From the NCBI GenBank assembly GCA_963836695.1, contig CAWIKX010000006.1:186001-250000 (forward strand): a stretch of 64,000 nt of DNA. The letters run 5' to 3'. Below, one piece after another: positions 20,090 through 28,454 of this stretch. Source of the stretch: Roseiarcus sp963836695 (GTDB taxonomy: Bacteria > Pseudomonadota > Alphaproteobacteria > Rhizobiales > Beijerinckiaceae). Both the position numbers and the translations under genes were made by a program. The notes beneath the pieces were generated by a model. The model was not told the origin of the DNA and made no database searches. It saw only the letters and a program-made list of their open reading frames with translations. Position 1 is the stretch's first letter; every line of letters begins with the position of its first letter.

Positions 20090-21361
20090 ATGAAAGAGCG
20101 GCAGTTGCTACGGGACATGTTCGACGCCGCGATCGCGGCGGCCTCGCCCGACAAGGCTGTGCCTGCGAACCTTCCTCCGCCGCCGGCAGGCCGCACGGTC
20201 GTGGTTGGCGCCGGCAAGGCCGCCGCCTCGATGGCCCGCGCGGTCGAAGCCAATTGGCCGGAAGACAAGCCTCTCTCGGGCCTGGTTGTCACGCGTTATG
20301 GCCATGGCGTCGGCGCTTTGAAGCGGATCGAAGTGGTCGAGGCCGCCCATCCAATTCCGGACGCTGCGGGCCGAGAGGCAGCGGGCAGAATTCTCGACCT
20401 CGTCAAGGGCCTCGGACACGAGGACCTCTTGCTCTGCCTGATATCCGGCGGCGGCTCGGCTCTGCTCTCATTGCCGGCGCGGGGAATCAGCTTGGAGGAC
20501 AAGCAGGCTCTGAACAAGGCGCTGCTCAAGAGCGGCGCCAACATCCAGGAGATGAACTGCGTCCGCAAGCATTTGTCTGCAATCAAGGGCGGCCGATTGG
20601 CCGTCGCGGCCGCGCCCGCCAAGATCGTTTCCTTGATTATTTCTGATGTTCCTGGCGACGATCCGTCGGTGATCGCCTCCGGGCCGACCACGCCCGACGC
20701 GACGACTCTCGCCGACGCCAAGGCCGTGCTGCAACGCTACCGCATCGTCCCGCCACCGTCGGTGCAGGCCCGTCTCGACGACAGCAGGAGCGAGACTCCC
20801 AAGCCTGGTGATGCCGCCTTCGCACGTAGCGAGACACGCATCATTGCCGCTCCCCAAGCCTCGCTCGAGACCGCAGCCGAAATAGCCAGCCGGGCCGGCT
20901 ATCGTCCGCTCATCCTCGGCGACGCCATCGAGGGAGAGGCGGGCGAGGTCGGCAAAGTGATGGCCGGGATCGCGCGCCAAGTCGCTGTGCATGGCCAACC
21001 TGCGCCACCCCCGTGCGTCCTGATCTCGGGCGGAGAGACGACGGTGACGGTCGGAGGAGCGGGCAGGGGAGGGCGGAACGTCGAATTCCTTCTGTCGATG
21101 GCAGTCGAGCTCGCTGGCCGCCCTCGAATTTTCGCGATTGCCGGCGACACCGATGGCGTGGACGGGGCCGAAGAAGTAGCAGGCGCGATATTGACCCCAG
21201 ATAGCCTGGAGCGCGCGAGGCGCGCCGGACTTAACGCCAGGACGTTGCTGGCTGACAATGACGCGCATAATTTCTTCCGAACCCTTGGCGATCAGGTGGT
21301 CACCGGGCCGACGCTGACCAACGTCAACGACTTCCGCGCCGTGCTCATCAACCCTGAATGA
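20090..21361 (+). CDS. Glycerate kinase (MOFRL/TtuD type)
   Basis: This type II glycerate kinase phosphorylates D-glycerate, usually giving 2-phosphoglycerate. It has 423 residues in two domains. The N-terminal half has VVVGAGKAAASMARAVE, CLISGGGSALLSLPA and IQEMNCVRKHLSAIKGGRLA. The C-terminal MOFRL domain contains VLISGGETTVTVGGAGRGGR and FAIAGDTDGVDGAEEVAGA. It follows glxR at 12 bases, so reductase and kinase act in sequence. In a serine-cycle organism the same activity supplies 2-phosphoglycerate for PEP; whether that applies here is inference. Confidence 0.93.
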   Translation: MKERQLLRDMFDAAIAAASPDKAVPANLPPPPAGRTVVVGAGKAAASMARAVEANWPEDKPLSGLVVTRYGHGVGALKRIEVVEAAHPIPDAAGREAAGRILDLVKGLGHEDLLLCLISGGGSALLSLPARGISLEDKQALNKALLKSGANIQEMNCVRKHLSAIKGGRLAVAAAPAKIVSLIISDVPGDDPSVIASGPTTPDATTLADAKAVLQRYRIVPPPSVQARLDDSRSETPKPGDAAFARSETRIIAAPQASLETAAEIASRAGYRPLILGDAIEGEAGEVGKVMAGIARQVAVHGQPAPPPCVLISGGETTVTVGGAGRGGRNVEFLLSMAVELAGRPRIFAIAGDTDGVDGAEEVAGAILTPDSLERARRAGLNARTLLADNDAHNFFRTLGDQVVTGPTLTNVNDFRAVLINPE

Positions 21362-21427
21362 ACACTTGCTTCGAGACGACTCGGCGATATCTGTTATTTC
21401 AAAGCTCTTAGCCGTTGGAGGCGCGCC

Positions 21428-22918
21428 ATGATCGCAATGCCCGAACCCGATCGCGCCGTCCTTGGCCGCCGCGCCGAGATCGTCCAAGCGTTAAGACGTC
21501 TCGTCCCGGGCGAGGGCGTCATCGACAAGCAAAACGAATTGCGCGCCTTCGAAAGCGACGGGCTTACCGCCTATCGCCAGCCGCCCATGGTCGCCGTGCT
21601 TCCCGAGACGACGGCTCAGGTCGTCGAAGTCATGCGCTATTGCGCGGCGAACAAGATCAAGGTCGTTCCACGCGGCGCCGGGACGTCGCTCTCGGGCGGG
21701 GCCTTGCCCCTCGCCGACGGCGTTCTCCTCGGCATGGGCAAGTTCAACAAGATCCTCGAGATCGATGTCGCCAACCGTTGTGTCGTCACGCAGCCCGGCG
21801 TGACCAATCTCGGCATCACGCACGCCGTGCAGGGGCTGGGGCTCTACTACGCGCCCGATCCGTCGAGCCAAATCGCCTGCACGATCGGTGGGAACGTCGC
21901 CGAGAATTCGGGCGGTGTGCATTGCCTAAAATACGGGCTCACGACCAACAACGTCCTTGGCGTCGAAATGGTGACGATCGAGGGCGAGATCATTCAGCTT
22001 GGCGGCAAGCATTTCGATTCGTCGGGCTATGATCTGCTCGGCGTCATGGTCGGTTCCGAGGGCATGTTGGGCGTCGTCACCGAAGTCACCGTCCGCATTC
22101 TGCCAAAACCTCCCGGAGCGCGCGCCCTGCTCATCGGCTTCTCGACCGTCGAAGGCGCGGGCGAGTGCGTCGCTGCGGTGATCGGCGGAGGAATCATTCC
22201 CGGCGGAATGGAGATCATGGATCGGCCGGCGGTGGCTGCCGCCGAGGCCTTCGTTCATGCCGGTTATCCCCTCGACTGCGAGGCCTTGCTGATCGTCGAG
22301 CTCGACGGCTGCGACGCGGAAGTCGATCACCTGATCGCCGAGGTCGAGGCGATCGCCGACCGTCACGGGGCGACGAGCCGGCGAACGAGCCAGTCTGAGT
22401 CGGAGCGCTTGCTCTTTTGGGCCGGACGCAAGGCCGCCTTTCCGGCCGTCGGCCGAATATCGCCCGACTATTACTGCATGGACGGGACGATCCCGCGCAG
22501 AGAGATCGGCCGCGTCCTTCACCAAATGAAACAGATGGAGGCACGGTTCGGGCTTCGTGTCGCCAATGTCTTTCACGCCGGCGACGGCAACCTTCATCCG
22601 CTGATCCTTTACGACGCCAACAAGCCAGGCGAGCTCGACCGGGCGGAGCAGTTCGGCTCGGAAATCCTCAGGCTCTGCGTCCATGTCGGCGGGGTTTTGA
22701 CCGGCGAGCACGGGGTTGGCGTTGAGAAGCGCGATCTCATGGGCACAATGTTTAATGAGATCGACCTCAACCAGCAGCAGCGGCTGAAATGCGCCTTCGA
22801 TTCGGAGGGCCTGCTCAATCCCGGCAAGGTATTCCCGCAGCTTTGCCGCTGCGCCGAGCTTGGCCGAATGCATGTGCATGCGGGCAAGGTCGCCTTTCCC
22901 GATCTTCCGCGCTTCTAA
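21428..22918 (+). CDS. glcD: Glycolate oxidase subunit GlcD (FAD-linked)
   Basis: This is the catalytic flavoprotein of glycolate oxidase, converting glycolate to glyoxylate. It shows the FAD-binding PCMH domain (VVPRGAGTSLSGGALPLADG, residues ~80-100, and CTIGGNVAENSGGVHCLKYG, ~155) and the C-terminal FAD-oxidase domain with NVFHAGDGNLHPLILYD and GGVLTGEHGVGVEKRDLM. Length is 496 residues, normal. The gap of 66 bases from glycerate kinase contains a GGAG before ATG 21428. glcE follows 11 bases after the stop, giving glcDEF order. Confidence 0.96.
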   Translation: MIAMPEPDRAVLGRRAEIVQALRRLVPGEGVIDKQNELRAFESDGLTAYRQPPMVAVLPETTAQVVEVMRYCAANKIKVVPRGAGTSLSGGALPLADGVLLGMGKFNKILEIDVANRCVVTQPGVTNLGITHAVQGLGLYYAPDPSSQIACTIGGNVAENSGGVHCLKYGLTTNNVLGVEMVTIEGEIIQLGGKHFDSSGYDLLGVMVGSEGMLGVVTEVTVRILPKPPGARALLIGFSTVEGAGECVAAVIGGGIIPGGMEIMDRPAVAAAEAFVHAGYPLDCEALLIVELDGCDAEVDHLIAEVEAIADRHGATSRRTSQSESERLLFWAGRKAAFPAVGRISPDYYCMDGTIPRREIGRVLHQMKQMEARFGLRVANVFHAGDGNLHPLILYDANKPGELDRAEQFGSEILRLCVHVGGVLTGEHGVGVEKRDLMGTMFNEIDLNQQQRLKCAFDSEGLLNPGKVFPQLCRCAELGRMHVHAGKVAFPDLPRF

Positions 22919-22929
22919 GGCGCGCGACC

Positions 22930-24150
22930 GTGTCGGTGCTTGAACCGTCAGACGCGAGACAAATTGCGGAGATGATCTCCTGGGTCACCGCAGAGGGCGA
23001 TTCGCTCGAAATTGTCGCGGGCGGCACCAAACGCGCGCTTGGCCGGCCGATGAAAACTGATCACATTCTCGACGTTTCGCGACTTGCGGGAATCGTTGAA
23101 TACGAGGCGGCCGAACTTGTTCTGACCGCGCTGCCGGGCGAGCCTCTGGCCTCGATCAATGTCGAGCTCGCAAAGAAGCATCAGATGCTGGCTTTCGAGC
23201 CGCCCGACTGGCGAGCCCTCCTCGGCGCGCAGGGCGAGCAAACGCTTGGTGGCGTTATCGCTTGCAACTTGGCTGGACCCCGCCGTCTGCGTGCGGGCGC
23301 GGCTCGGGATTACGTCCTCGGCTTTACCGCCGTGAACGGCTTTGGCGACATCTGGAAGGCCGGCGGAAAGGTCGTTAAGAACGTCACCGGCTATGACATG
23401 TGCAAGCTGCAGGCGGGCGCTTATGGTACGTTGTCGGCGCTGACCGAAGTCACGATCAAGGTCATGCCGAAGCCTGAGACCGCGTGCACCATCGTGCTGC
23501 CTGGGCTTGCGGACGATGTCGCCATCTCCGTGTTGGCGAAAGCGCTGAACTCACCTCTCGAGGTCTCCGGCGCCGCGCATTTGCCGGCTTCCGTAGCGCG
23601 CCGTTGCAAGGTGGGCGCTACGGCGACGGGGCTCGGCGCCGCGACCGCGCTGCGCCTCGAGGGCCCGCGGCCTTCGGTCGCTTATCGCGTTGACGCGCTT
23701 GAGGCCTTGGTGGGACGTGGCATTCGTCTGAACGAGGCGGAAACGGAAGCCTTCTGGTCGGACGTCGGCGCCGTTCAGCCATTGCTCACCCACGGGACCC
23801 GCATTGTTTGGCGTCTCTGTCCGACGCCAAGCCACGCTCCAACTCTCGCCCGTTCGCTGCTCTCCACACTGGCGTCGGCGGAATTTTACTTCGATTGGGG
23901 AGGCGGGCTGATCTGGTTGAGCCTTGATCCGGGAGAAGCGGGACCGGACGCAGGCGCGGGCATCGTTCGTCCCGAGGTCAAATCAGCGGGTGGCCACGCG
24001 ACCCTGATCACGGCGTCGGAGGCCATTCGCGCCGCGACGCCGGTGTTCGAACCTCTGAGCCCAGCGCTCGCTGAGCTCACAGCGCGCGTGAAGAAAGGAT
24101 TTGACCCGAGCGGCGTCCTCAATCCCGGGCGCATGCAGGAAGGCCTCTGA
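22930..24150 (+). CDS. glcE: Glycolate oxidase FAD-binding subunit GlcE
   Basis: This second FAD-domain subunit of glycolate oxidase has 406 residues. It has a PCMH-type FAD domain with VAGGTKRALGRPM near the start and WKAGGKVVKNVTGYDMCKLQ, typical of GlcE. The C-terminus ends with DPSGVLNPGRMQ as in the family. GTG 22930 is chosen as start: AAGG lies about 9 bases upstream, and earlier in-frame codons fall inside glcD without family similarity. The stop TGA overlaps the ATG of glcF at base 24150, so the two subunits are translationally coupled. Confidence 0.94.
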   Translation: MSVLEPSDARQIAEMISWVTAEGDSLEIVAGGTKRALGRPMKTDHILDVSRLAGIVEYEAAELVLTALPGEPLASINVELAKKHQMLAFEPPDWRALLGAQGEQTLGGVIACNLAGPRRLRAGAARDYVLGFTAVNGFGDIWKAGGKVVKNVTGYDMCKLQAGAYGTLSALTEVTIKVMPKPETACTIVLPGLADDVAISVLAKALNSPLEVSGAAHLPASVARRCKVGATATGLGAATALRLEGPRPSVAYRVDALEALVGRGIRLNEAETEAFWSDVGAVQPLLTHGTRIVWRLCPTPSHAPTLARSLLSTLASAEFYFDWGGGLIWLSLDPGEAGPDAGAGIVRPEVKSAGGHATLITASEAIRAATPVFEPLSPALAELTARVKKGFDPSGVLNPGRMQEGL

Positions 24151-25433
24151 TGCAGACGAACTTCACCGCTGCGCAACTGGCCGACCCAGACACCAGCGCG
24201 TCGGAAAAGATCTTGCGCGCCTGCGTGCATTGCGGGTTCTGCACGGCGACCTGTCCCACCTATGTGCTGCTCGGCGACGAGCTCGACAGCCCGAGGGGCC
24301 GCATCTACCTCATCAAGGATATGCTGGAGAACGATCGCCCGGCCACGCCCGAGGTGGTCAAGCATATCGACCGGTGCCTCTCCTGCCTGTCGTGCATGAC
24401 GACCTGTCCGTCGGGCGTCAACTACATGCACCTCGTAGACCACGGTCGGCGCCATATCGAGAAAACATACAAGCGACCATGGTTCGACCGTATGCTGCGA
24501 CGCGCTTTCGGGATCGTCCTGCCGAGCCCCAAGTTGTTTCGCGCATCGATGCGAATGGCGCGCCTGGGCGCGCCATTCGCGGGCCTTATGCCCGCGCAGC
24601 TGAAAGCCGCGCTCGCGCTCGTTCCTTCGCGGCTGCCAAGCGCTTCGCCGGCCGACAAGCCGCAGGTGTTCAAGAGCGAAGGCCAGCGGGTGCGTCGAGT
24701 CGCGCTGCTCAGCGGTTGCGCGCAACAGGTTCTCGCTCCGCAGATTAACGAAGCGACAATCCGGCTCCTGACCCGCCATGGCTGCGAGGTTGTCGTCGCC
24801 TCGGGCGCGGGATGCTGTGGCGCCCTCACTCACCATCTCGGTCAAGACGCGCACGATTATGCGCGCGCGAACATTCTCGCCTGGACGAAAGAGATCGCGG
24901 GTGGCGGACTTGATGCGATTGTCATCAACGCATCGGGGTGCGGCACGACGGTCAAGGACTATGGTTTCATGTTCCGCACCGATCCAGAACTCGCCGAGGC
25001 CGCGAAGACCGTGTCGACGCTTGCGCGAGACGTCACCGAACTCATGAGCGAAATAGGGCTCAAGGCTCCGGTCAATCGGACGGGGCGACGCGTCGCCTAC
25101 CACAGCGCTTGCTCGTTACAGCACGGGCAGCAAATCCGCGAGGAGCCGAAGCGCCTGTTGAAGGAAGCGGGGTTCACCGTGCTCGACCCGCCCGAAGGTC
25201 ACCTCTGCTGCGGCTCGGCCGGAACCTACAATCTGCTGCAGCCCGAGATCGCGCGCAGGCTCCGCGATCGGAAAGTCGCGAACATCGCCACGACCTCGCC
25301 CGATCTCATCGCCGCGGGCAACATCGGATGCATCACTCAGATCGCGAGCGGAACAAAAGCGCCTGTCGTCCACACCGTTGAGCTTCTCGATTGGGCGACG
25401 GGGGGACCGCGGCCAAAGGCGGTCCCTGCCTAG
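24150..25433 (+). CDS. glcF: Glycolate oxidase iron-sulfur subunit GlcF
   Basis: This electron-transfer subunit carries two 4Fe-4S clusters: CVHCGFCTATCPTY (residues ~27-40) and CLSCLSCMTTCPSGV (~76-90). Two CCG-domain motifs follow (GAGCCGALTHHLGQ, ~225, and HLCCGSAGTYNLLQP, ~350), as in GlcF and heterodisulfide-reductase-like proteins. Length is 427 residues. It is the last gene of the set; an 8-bp inverted repeat at 25403-25410/25419-25426 overlaps the 3' end and may act in termination. Confidence 0.96.
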   Translation: MQTNFTAAQLADPDTSASEKILRACVHCGFCTATCPTYVLLGDELDSPRGRIYLIKDMLENDRPATPEVVKHIDRCLSCLSCMTTCPSGVNYMHLVDHGRRHIEKTYKRPWFDRMLRRAFGIVLPSPKLFRASMRMARLGAPFAGLMPAQLKAALALVPSRLPSASPADKPQVFKSEGQRVRRVALLSGCAQQVLAPQINEATIRLLTRHGCEVVVASGAGCCGALTHHLGQDAHDYARANILAWTKEIAGGGLDAIVINASGCGTTVKDYGFMFRTDPELAEAAKTVSTLARDVTELMSEIGLKAPVNRTGRRVAYHSACSLQHGQQIREEPKRLLKEAGFTVLDPPEGHLCCGSAGTYNLLQPEIARRLRDRKVANIATTSPDLIAAGNIGCITQIASGTKAPVVHTVELLDWATGGPRPKAVPA

Positions 25434-25891
25434 GGCGCCTTGGATTGCTAAGGACCCGGCTCGACTACCCTTGCGGTCGACTATTAAACTATATTGGTCT
25501 GGATAATAGTTTTGGATTTTCTTGGCGCATGGCGGTTTCCCCCGCGAACACCCCATTTATCGCTATTGCATTCTCTTGGATCTACTTGGATTCTCTCGTC
25601 CGAATCAAGACTTTTCAATGAGTTACACCGGAATTTTCCGAGAAGAATTTTCTTCCGGCCCTTGCCTCCATATTGAGAGGCGCGGAACGGGAGCGTACGG
25701 TCGGAGCCATTCGGTAGGGCAGGATTGCTCATGGGGTGAGCTTAGCTTTATTTCTGTTTTTCTGCAAGGATTCGCCAGCGACAGAATTCGCTAGCGACAG
25801 AGATTGTGGTCGCAACCGCTCCCATTCGGCGGCCGCCCCAATCCAAAAGCAAACTCGCTCCCAGTCGCAGGGCCGCGATTGGCTCCCACGT
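25434..25891. other. AT-richer gene-free gap between glcF and the 2OG-Fe(II) fusion gene
   Basis: This 458-base stretch between convergent genes is clearly more AT-rich than its surroundings and holds no credible gene. It contains a 25-base segment at 25601-25625 (cgaatcaagacttttcaatg plus agtta) that recurs with three A/G changes at 60062-60086, and a 16-bp tandem duplication at 25770-25801. I see no tRNA or transposase remnant. Confidence 0.55.
25770..25801. repeat. 16-bp tandem direct repeat
   Basis: Two adjacent copies of ATTCGCYAGCGACAGA (25770-25785 and 25786-25801) differ at one base. Position is intergenic; function unknown. Slippage or a remnant of a short insertion would explain it. 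Confidence 0.7.
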
Positions 25892-26974
25892 CTATGCGCC
25901 GGCCAGTAGCGGCTGGCGTTGCGCGTGCTGGATCGCTTGCAAATTCGCCTGCCTCAGGCGCTCGGCCTCCTCGTCGAACAGGAAGGTGAGGAACACATAG
26001 CGGCGCCCGCGTGTCACGCGCGACACCTCATGGAGGATCGAAGCGGAGAACACGATCGCGGTCCCGGGCGCGGCCTTGAAAGTCTCAGGGCTGTATTCGG
26101 GAAACGAGATTTCGCCGCCCTCGAAATCCGCGTTGAGATTGATCGAGACTGCGAAACGGCGATGCGCCACCGCAATTCCTGTATCGTCGCGATGAGGACC
26201 GAAATGCCCACCCGTCTCGGCATCGTAGCGCGCGACGAGGTCGCGCTCGATCCGCGTTAAGCGCATCTGAAACGCCTTTTTGATCTCCGGGCAGATCCTG
26301 CGCGCAATACGCGCCCTGAGGTTCGCGATCAGGCGCTGATCGGTCAGGTGGAGATCGCGGCGGCGTTTCCACGTCTCGTCGAAGTTCTCGACTGACCTCC
26401 CGCCTTGATCCTGCATGAAGCCCGTGTCCTTTCCGCCTTCGCGCTCGAAACATGCGACGAGATGGGCGCAAAGTTCCGGCTCGAAGACATGCGCCAGGGT
26501 GAGTATTGGCGCCGGAGCAGTGGCGGCCCAAGTCGCTTTCACCCGCGACAATCGCTTGAGAACGCCGAACGCCCGATCGGCTTCGTCCAGAGGCGCGACC
26601 TCGACGACGCGCTGCATCGGGTCGAGGATCACTAAGGATCGCCCAGCGCTGAAAGTGCGCGCCATTTCGTCGCCGCCCCACAAGAAAACGATCGAAGGAA
26701 AGCGGACGTCCAGCGCGATCTCGGGGCCTAAGCCGGATTCGCGCATGACAGCAAAGAAGGCCGCCTGACCTTCATTGACGAGGTTCTGGTTGGCCGACAG
26801 CGTCTGAAGCACTGCTTCCGTTGCCGGGTCCGCGGCCGATCCAAGGAAGGCGAGCGCGATGGCGCGGCCGGGAAACGGATCGAAAGCGAACTGGTGGCGC
26901 CCTTTATTGAGGAGAAAGGCGCTGTCGCCCGGCTGGGCGCCGGGCCTGAGCGCGAAGTTGAGTTGCTCGGACAT
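25892..26974 (-). CDS. Peroxiredoxin-like domain fused to 2OG-Fe(II) oxygenase
   Basis: This 360-residue protein has two parts. Residues ~10-150 resemble an AhpC/TSA thioredoxin-fold domain (LRPGAQPGDSAFLLN, then RAIALAFLGSA, and a VRFPSIVFLWGGDEMAR segment). The usual peroxidatic Cys position carries no Cys (LAFLGSAADPAT), so it is probably not a peroxidase. Residues ~165-360 are a prolyl-4-hydroxylase-type oxygenase: ETGGHFGPHRDDTGI supplies HxD, ASILHEVSRVTRGRRYVFL the distal His and the 2OG-binding Arg. ATG 26974 (MSEQLNFALRPG) was preferred over the longer upstream frame. It lies next to, but opposite, the ftsQAZ promoter region. The substrate is unknown. Confidence 0.82.
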   Translation of the reverse strand: MSEQLNFALRPGAQPGDSAFLLNKGRHQFAFDPFPGRAIALAFLGSAADPATEAVLQTLSANQNLVNEGQAAFFAVMRESGLGPEIALDVRFPSIVFLWGGDEMARTFSAGRSLVILDPMQRVVEVAPLDEADRAFGVLKRLSRVKATWAATAPAPILTLAHVFEPELCAHLVACFEREGGKDTGFMQDQGGRSVENFDETWKRRRDLHLTDQRLIANLRARIARRICPEIKKAFQMRLTRIERDLVARYDAETGGHFGPHRDDTGIAVAHRRFAVSINLNADFEGGEISFPEYSPETFKAAPGTAIVFSASILHEVSRVTRGRRYVFLTFLFDEEAERLRQANLQAIQHAQRQPLLAGA

Positions 26975-27123
26975 CAATTTCCGCCCGTGCGCTGGGCGCG
27001 CCTGAGGCAGGCGCACGCCGACGCTAGCGCGACAGATTTAATTCTTATGGGCAATCGGCGGGCGATTTTTATCGACCATCGCCGGTCGCGCGCACTCTTT
27101 TTCTGCGGCCTGATTCGCTGAGG

Positions 27124-27138
27124 TTAACGCATCGTTAA
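27124..27138. promoter_or_regulatory. CtrA-type box 1 (TTAA-N7-TTAA)
   Basis: TTAACGCATCGTTAA matches the alphaproteobacterial CtrA consensus TTAA-N7-TTAA exactly. It lies in the divergent region upstream of ftsQ and is spaced 25 bases from a second perfect match. CtrA control of division genes is established in Caulobacter; its use here is inferred. Confidence 0.6.
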
Positions 27139-27148
27139 GCCCTTGGAC

Positions 27149-27163
27149 TTAATCGTGCTTTAA
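27149..27163. promoter_or_regulatory. CtrA-type box 2 (TTAA-N7-TTAA)
   Basis: TTAATCGTGCTTTAA is a second exact TTAA-N7-TTAA. The 25-base centre-to-centre distance from box 1 is about two and a half helical turns. Two perfect boxes close together in GC-rich DNA are unlikely by chance. Confidence 0.6.
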
Positions 27164-27512
27164 CTTTGCGTCGGGGCGCAAAGTCAGGGAATCGACGGGC
27201 GATGAAGCCACTCGCGGTCATCGAGACTGACCGACGGACCGAGCGGGCGGCGCTCCTCGGGGCGAATCACGATCGTTTGGGCCTCCACAGCGCCTATTGG
27301 CTCCAAAATACCGCCCCCCCGTTTCCCAAACGTTCGGCGAAAATGACGCAAAAGACGGAAAGGGCGACTCGTACGCCATCCCGTCGCGGAGTCTTAAACC
27401 GAATATTTACTATAAGCCCCACAACTTCACCTCGGGGCCTCCTGGCCTCGAGTTGTCGCGGCGACAATCGCGCCGACTTTTATCTCCGCAAGACGGCGGG
27501 CGAGGACGAGTC
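27164..27512 (+). other. Long leader before ftsQ without a confident gene
   Basis: About 350 bases separate the CtrA boxes from the ftsQ start. An open frame from ATG 27202 (MKPLAVIETDRRTERAALLG) to 27525 overlaps the start of ftsQ but has no recognisable family and a composition shift in its second half. It could be a small unrecognised protein or simply a long 5' leader. The genes usually before ftsQ (murB, ddl) are absent. Confidence 0.4.
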
Positions 27513-28454
27513 GTGCGAAGCTTGAGCGAAAGGCTCGGATGGGGACAGGCGGCGCGACGATCGCTGGGTGCGGTCCCGTCGGACGCTTCCCCAACCAAGG
27601 TGCTGCTGCGCGCCGAACGAGCCGCGAGGGCGTCGCTGAGATGGCGCGTTCGGCTCGATCGTCCCGCGCCGCACAGGTTCGATATTGCGCTCACGCTCTT
27701 CGTTCTCCTCGCCGCGGCGCTTCTGGGCGCCGAGCGAGGCGGCCAACTCGACGGAGTCATGACGCAAACCAGTCATGCCGGCGACTGGCTCGCCCGGTCT
27801 GTCGGCCTTGGCGTCGCGGTCGTGACGGTCTCCGGCGCGACGCATATGAGCGAGTCCAGGATCCTGGCGATCGCCGGCATCGATGCGAGCCGGTCGTTGC
27901 CGTTTTTCGACGTGGCCCAGGCGAAGGCGAAGCTCGAGGCCGATCCGCTTGTCAAACAGGCCAGCGTGCGCAAGCTCTACCCCAATCAGGTCGTCATCGA
28001 CATCGTCGAGCGCACCCCCTACGCCGTCTGGCAAAGGGATGGAGACATCAGCGCAATCGCGGCCGACGGAGCGCCGATCGACGAGGTTGCGGACGGCCGC
28101 TATGCCGATCTTCCGTTTGTGGTCGGTGAAGGCGCGAATGCCCGGGTGCGTGAATACGTCGGCCTCCTGGACGCGATGGACGAACTCAAGCCGCGCGTTG
28201 AGGCAGGCGTCCTCGTCGGCCAGCGGCGCTGGAATCTCCGGCTGAAATCCGGCGTCGACGTAAAATTGCCCGAGGAGAACCCCGAAGGCGCAATCGCCGA
28301 GCTTCTCACCCTTCAACGCCGGTCCCGGATTCTGGAAAAGGATGCGCGGGCGTTCGACTTCCGTGTTCCGGGCCGGGTGTTTGTCCGGCTGACCGAAGAC
28401 GCGGCCACCGCCTGGGCGGAAGCTCACGCGACCAAGAAGGGCGCCCAGCCATGA
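27513..28454 (+). CDS. ftsQ: Cell division protein FtsQ
   Basis: This bitopic divisome protein links early and late division proteins. From GTG 27513, preceded by GAGG about 7 bases upstream, it encodes 313 residues: a basic cytoplasmic part, one membrane helix (FDIALTLFVLLAAALLGA), a POTRA domain (ATHMSESRILAIAGID ... SVRKLYPNQVVIDIVERTPYAVWQ) and the FtsQ beta domain (RRWNLRLKSGVDVKLPEENP). The frame is open much further upstream, but that part is not FtsQ-like, so a TTG or ATG start earlier cannot be excluded. It overlaps ftsA by 4 bases (ATGA). Confidence 0.9.
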   Translation: MRSLSERLGWGQAARRSLGAVPSDASPTKVLLRAERAARASLRWRVRLDRPAPHRFDIALTLFVLLAAALLGAERGGQLDGVMTQTSHAGDWLARSVGLGVAVVTVSGATHMSESRILAIAGIDASRSLPFFDVAQAKAKLEADPLVKQASVRKLYPNQVVIDIVERTPYAVWQRDGDISAIAADGAPIDEVADGRYADLPFVVGEGANARVREYVGLLDAMDELKPRVEAGVLVGQRRWNLRLKSGVDVKLPEENPEGAIAELLTLQRRSRILEKDARAFDFRVPGRVFVRLTEDAATAWAEAHATKKGAQP

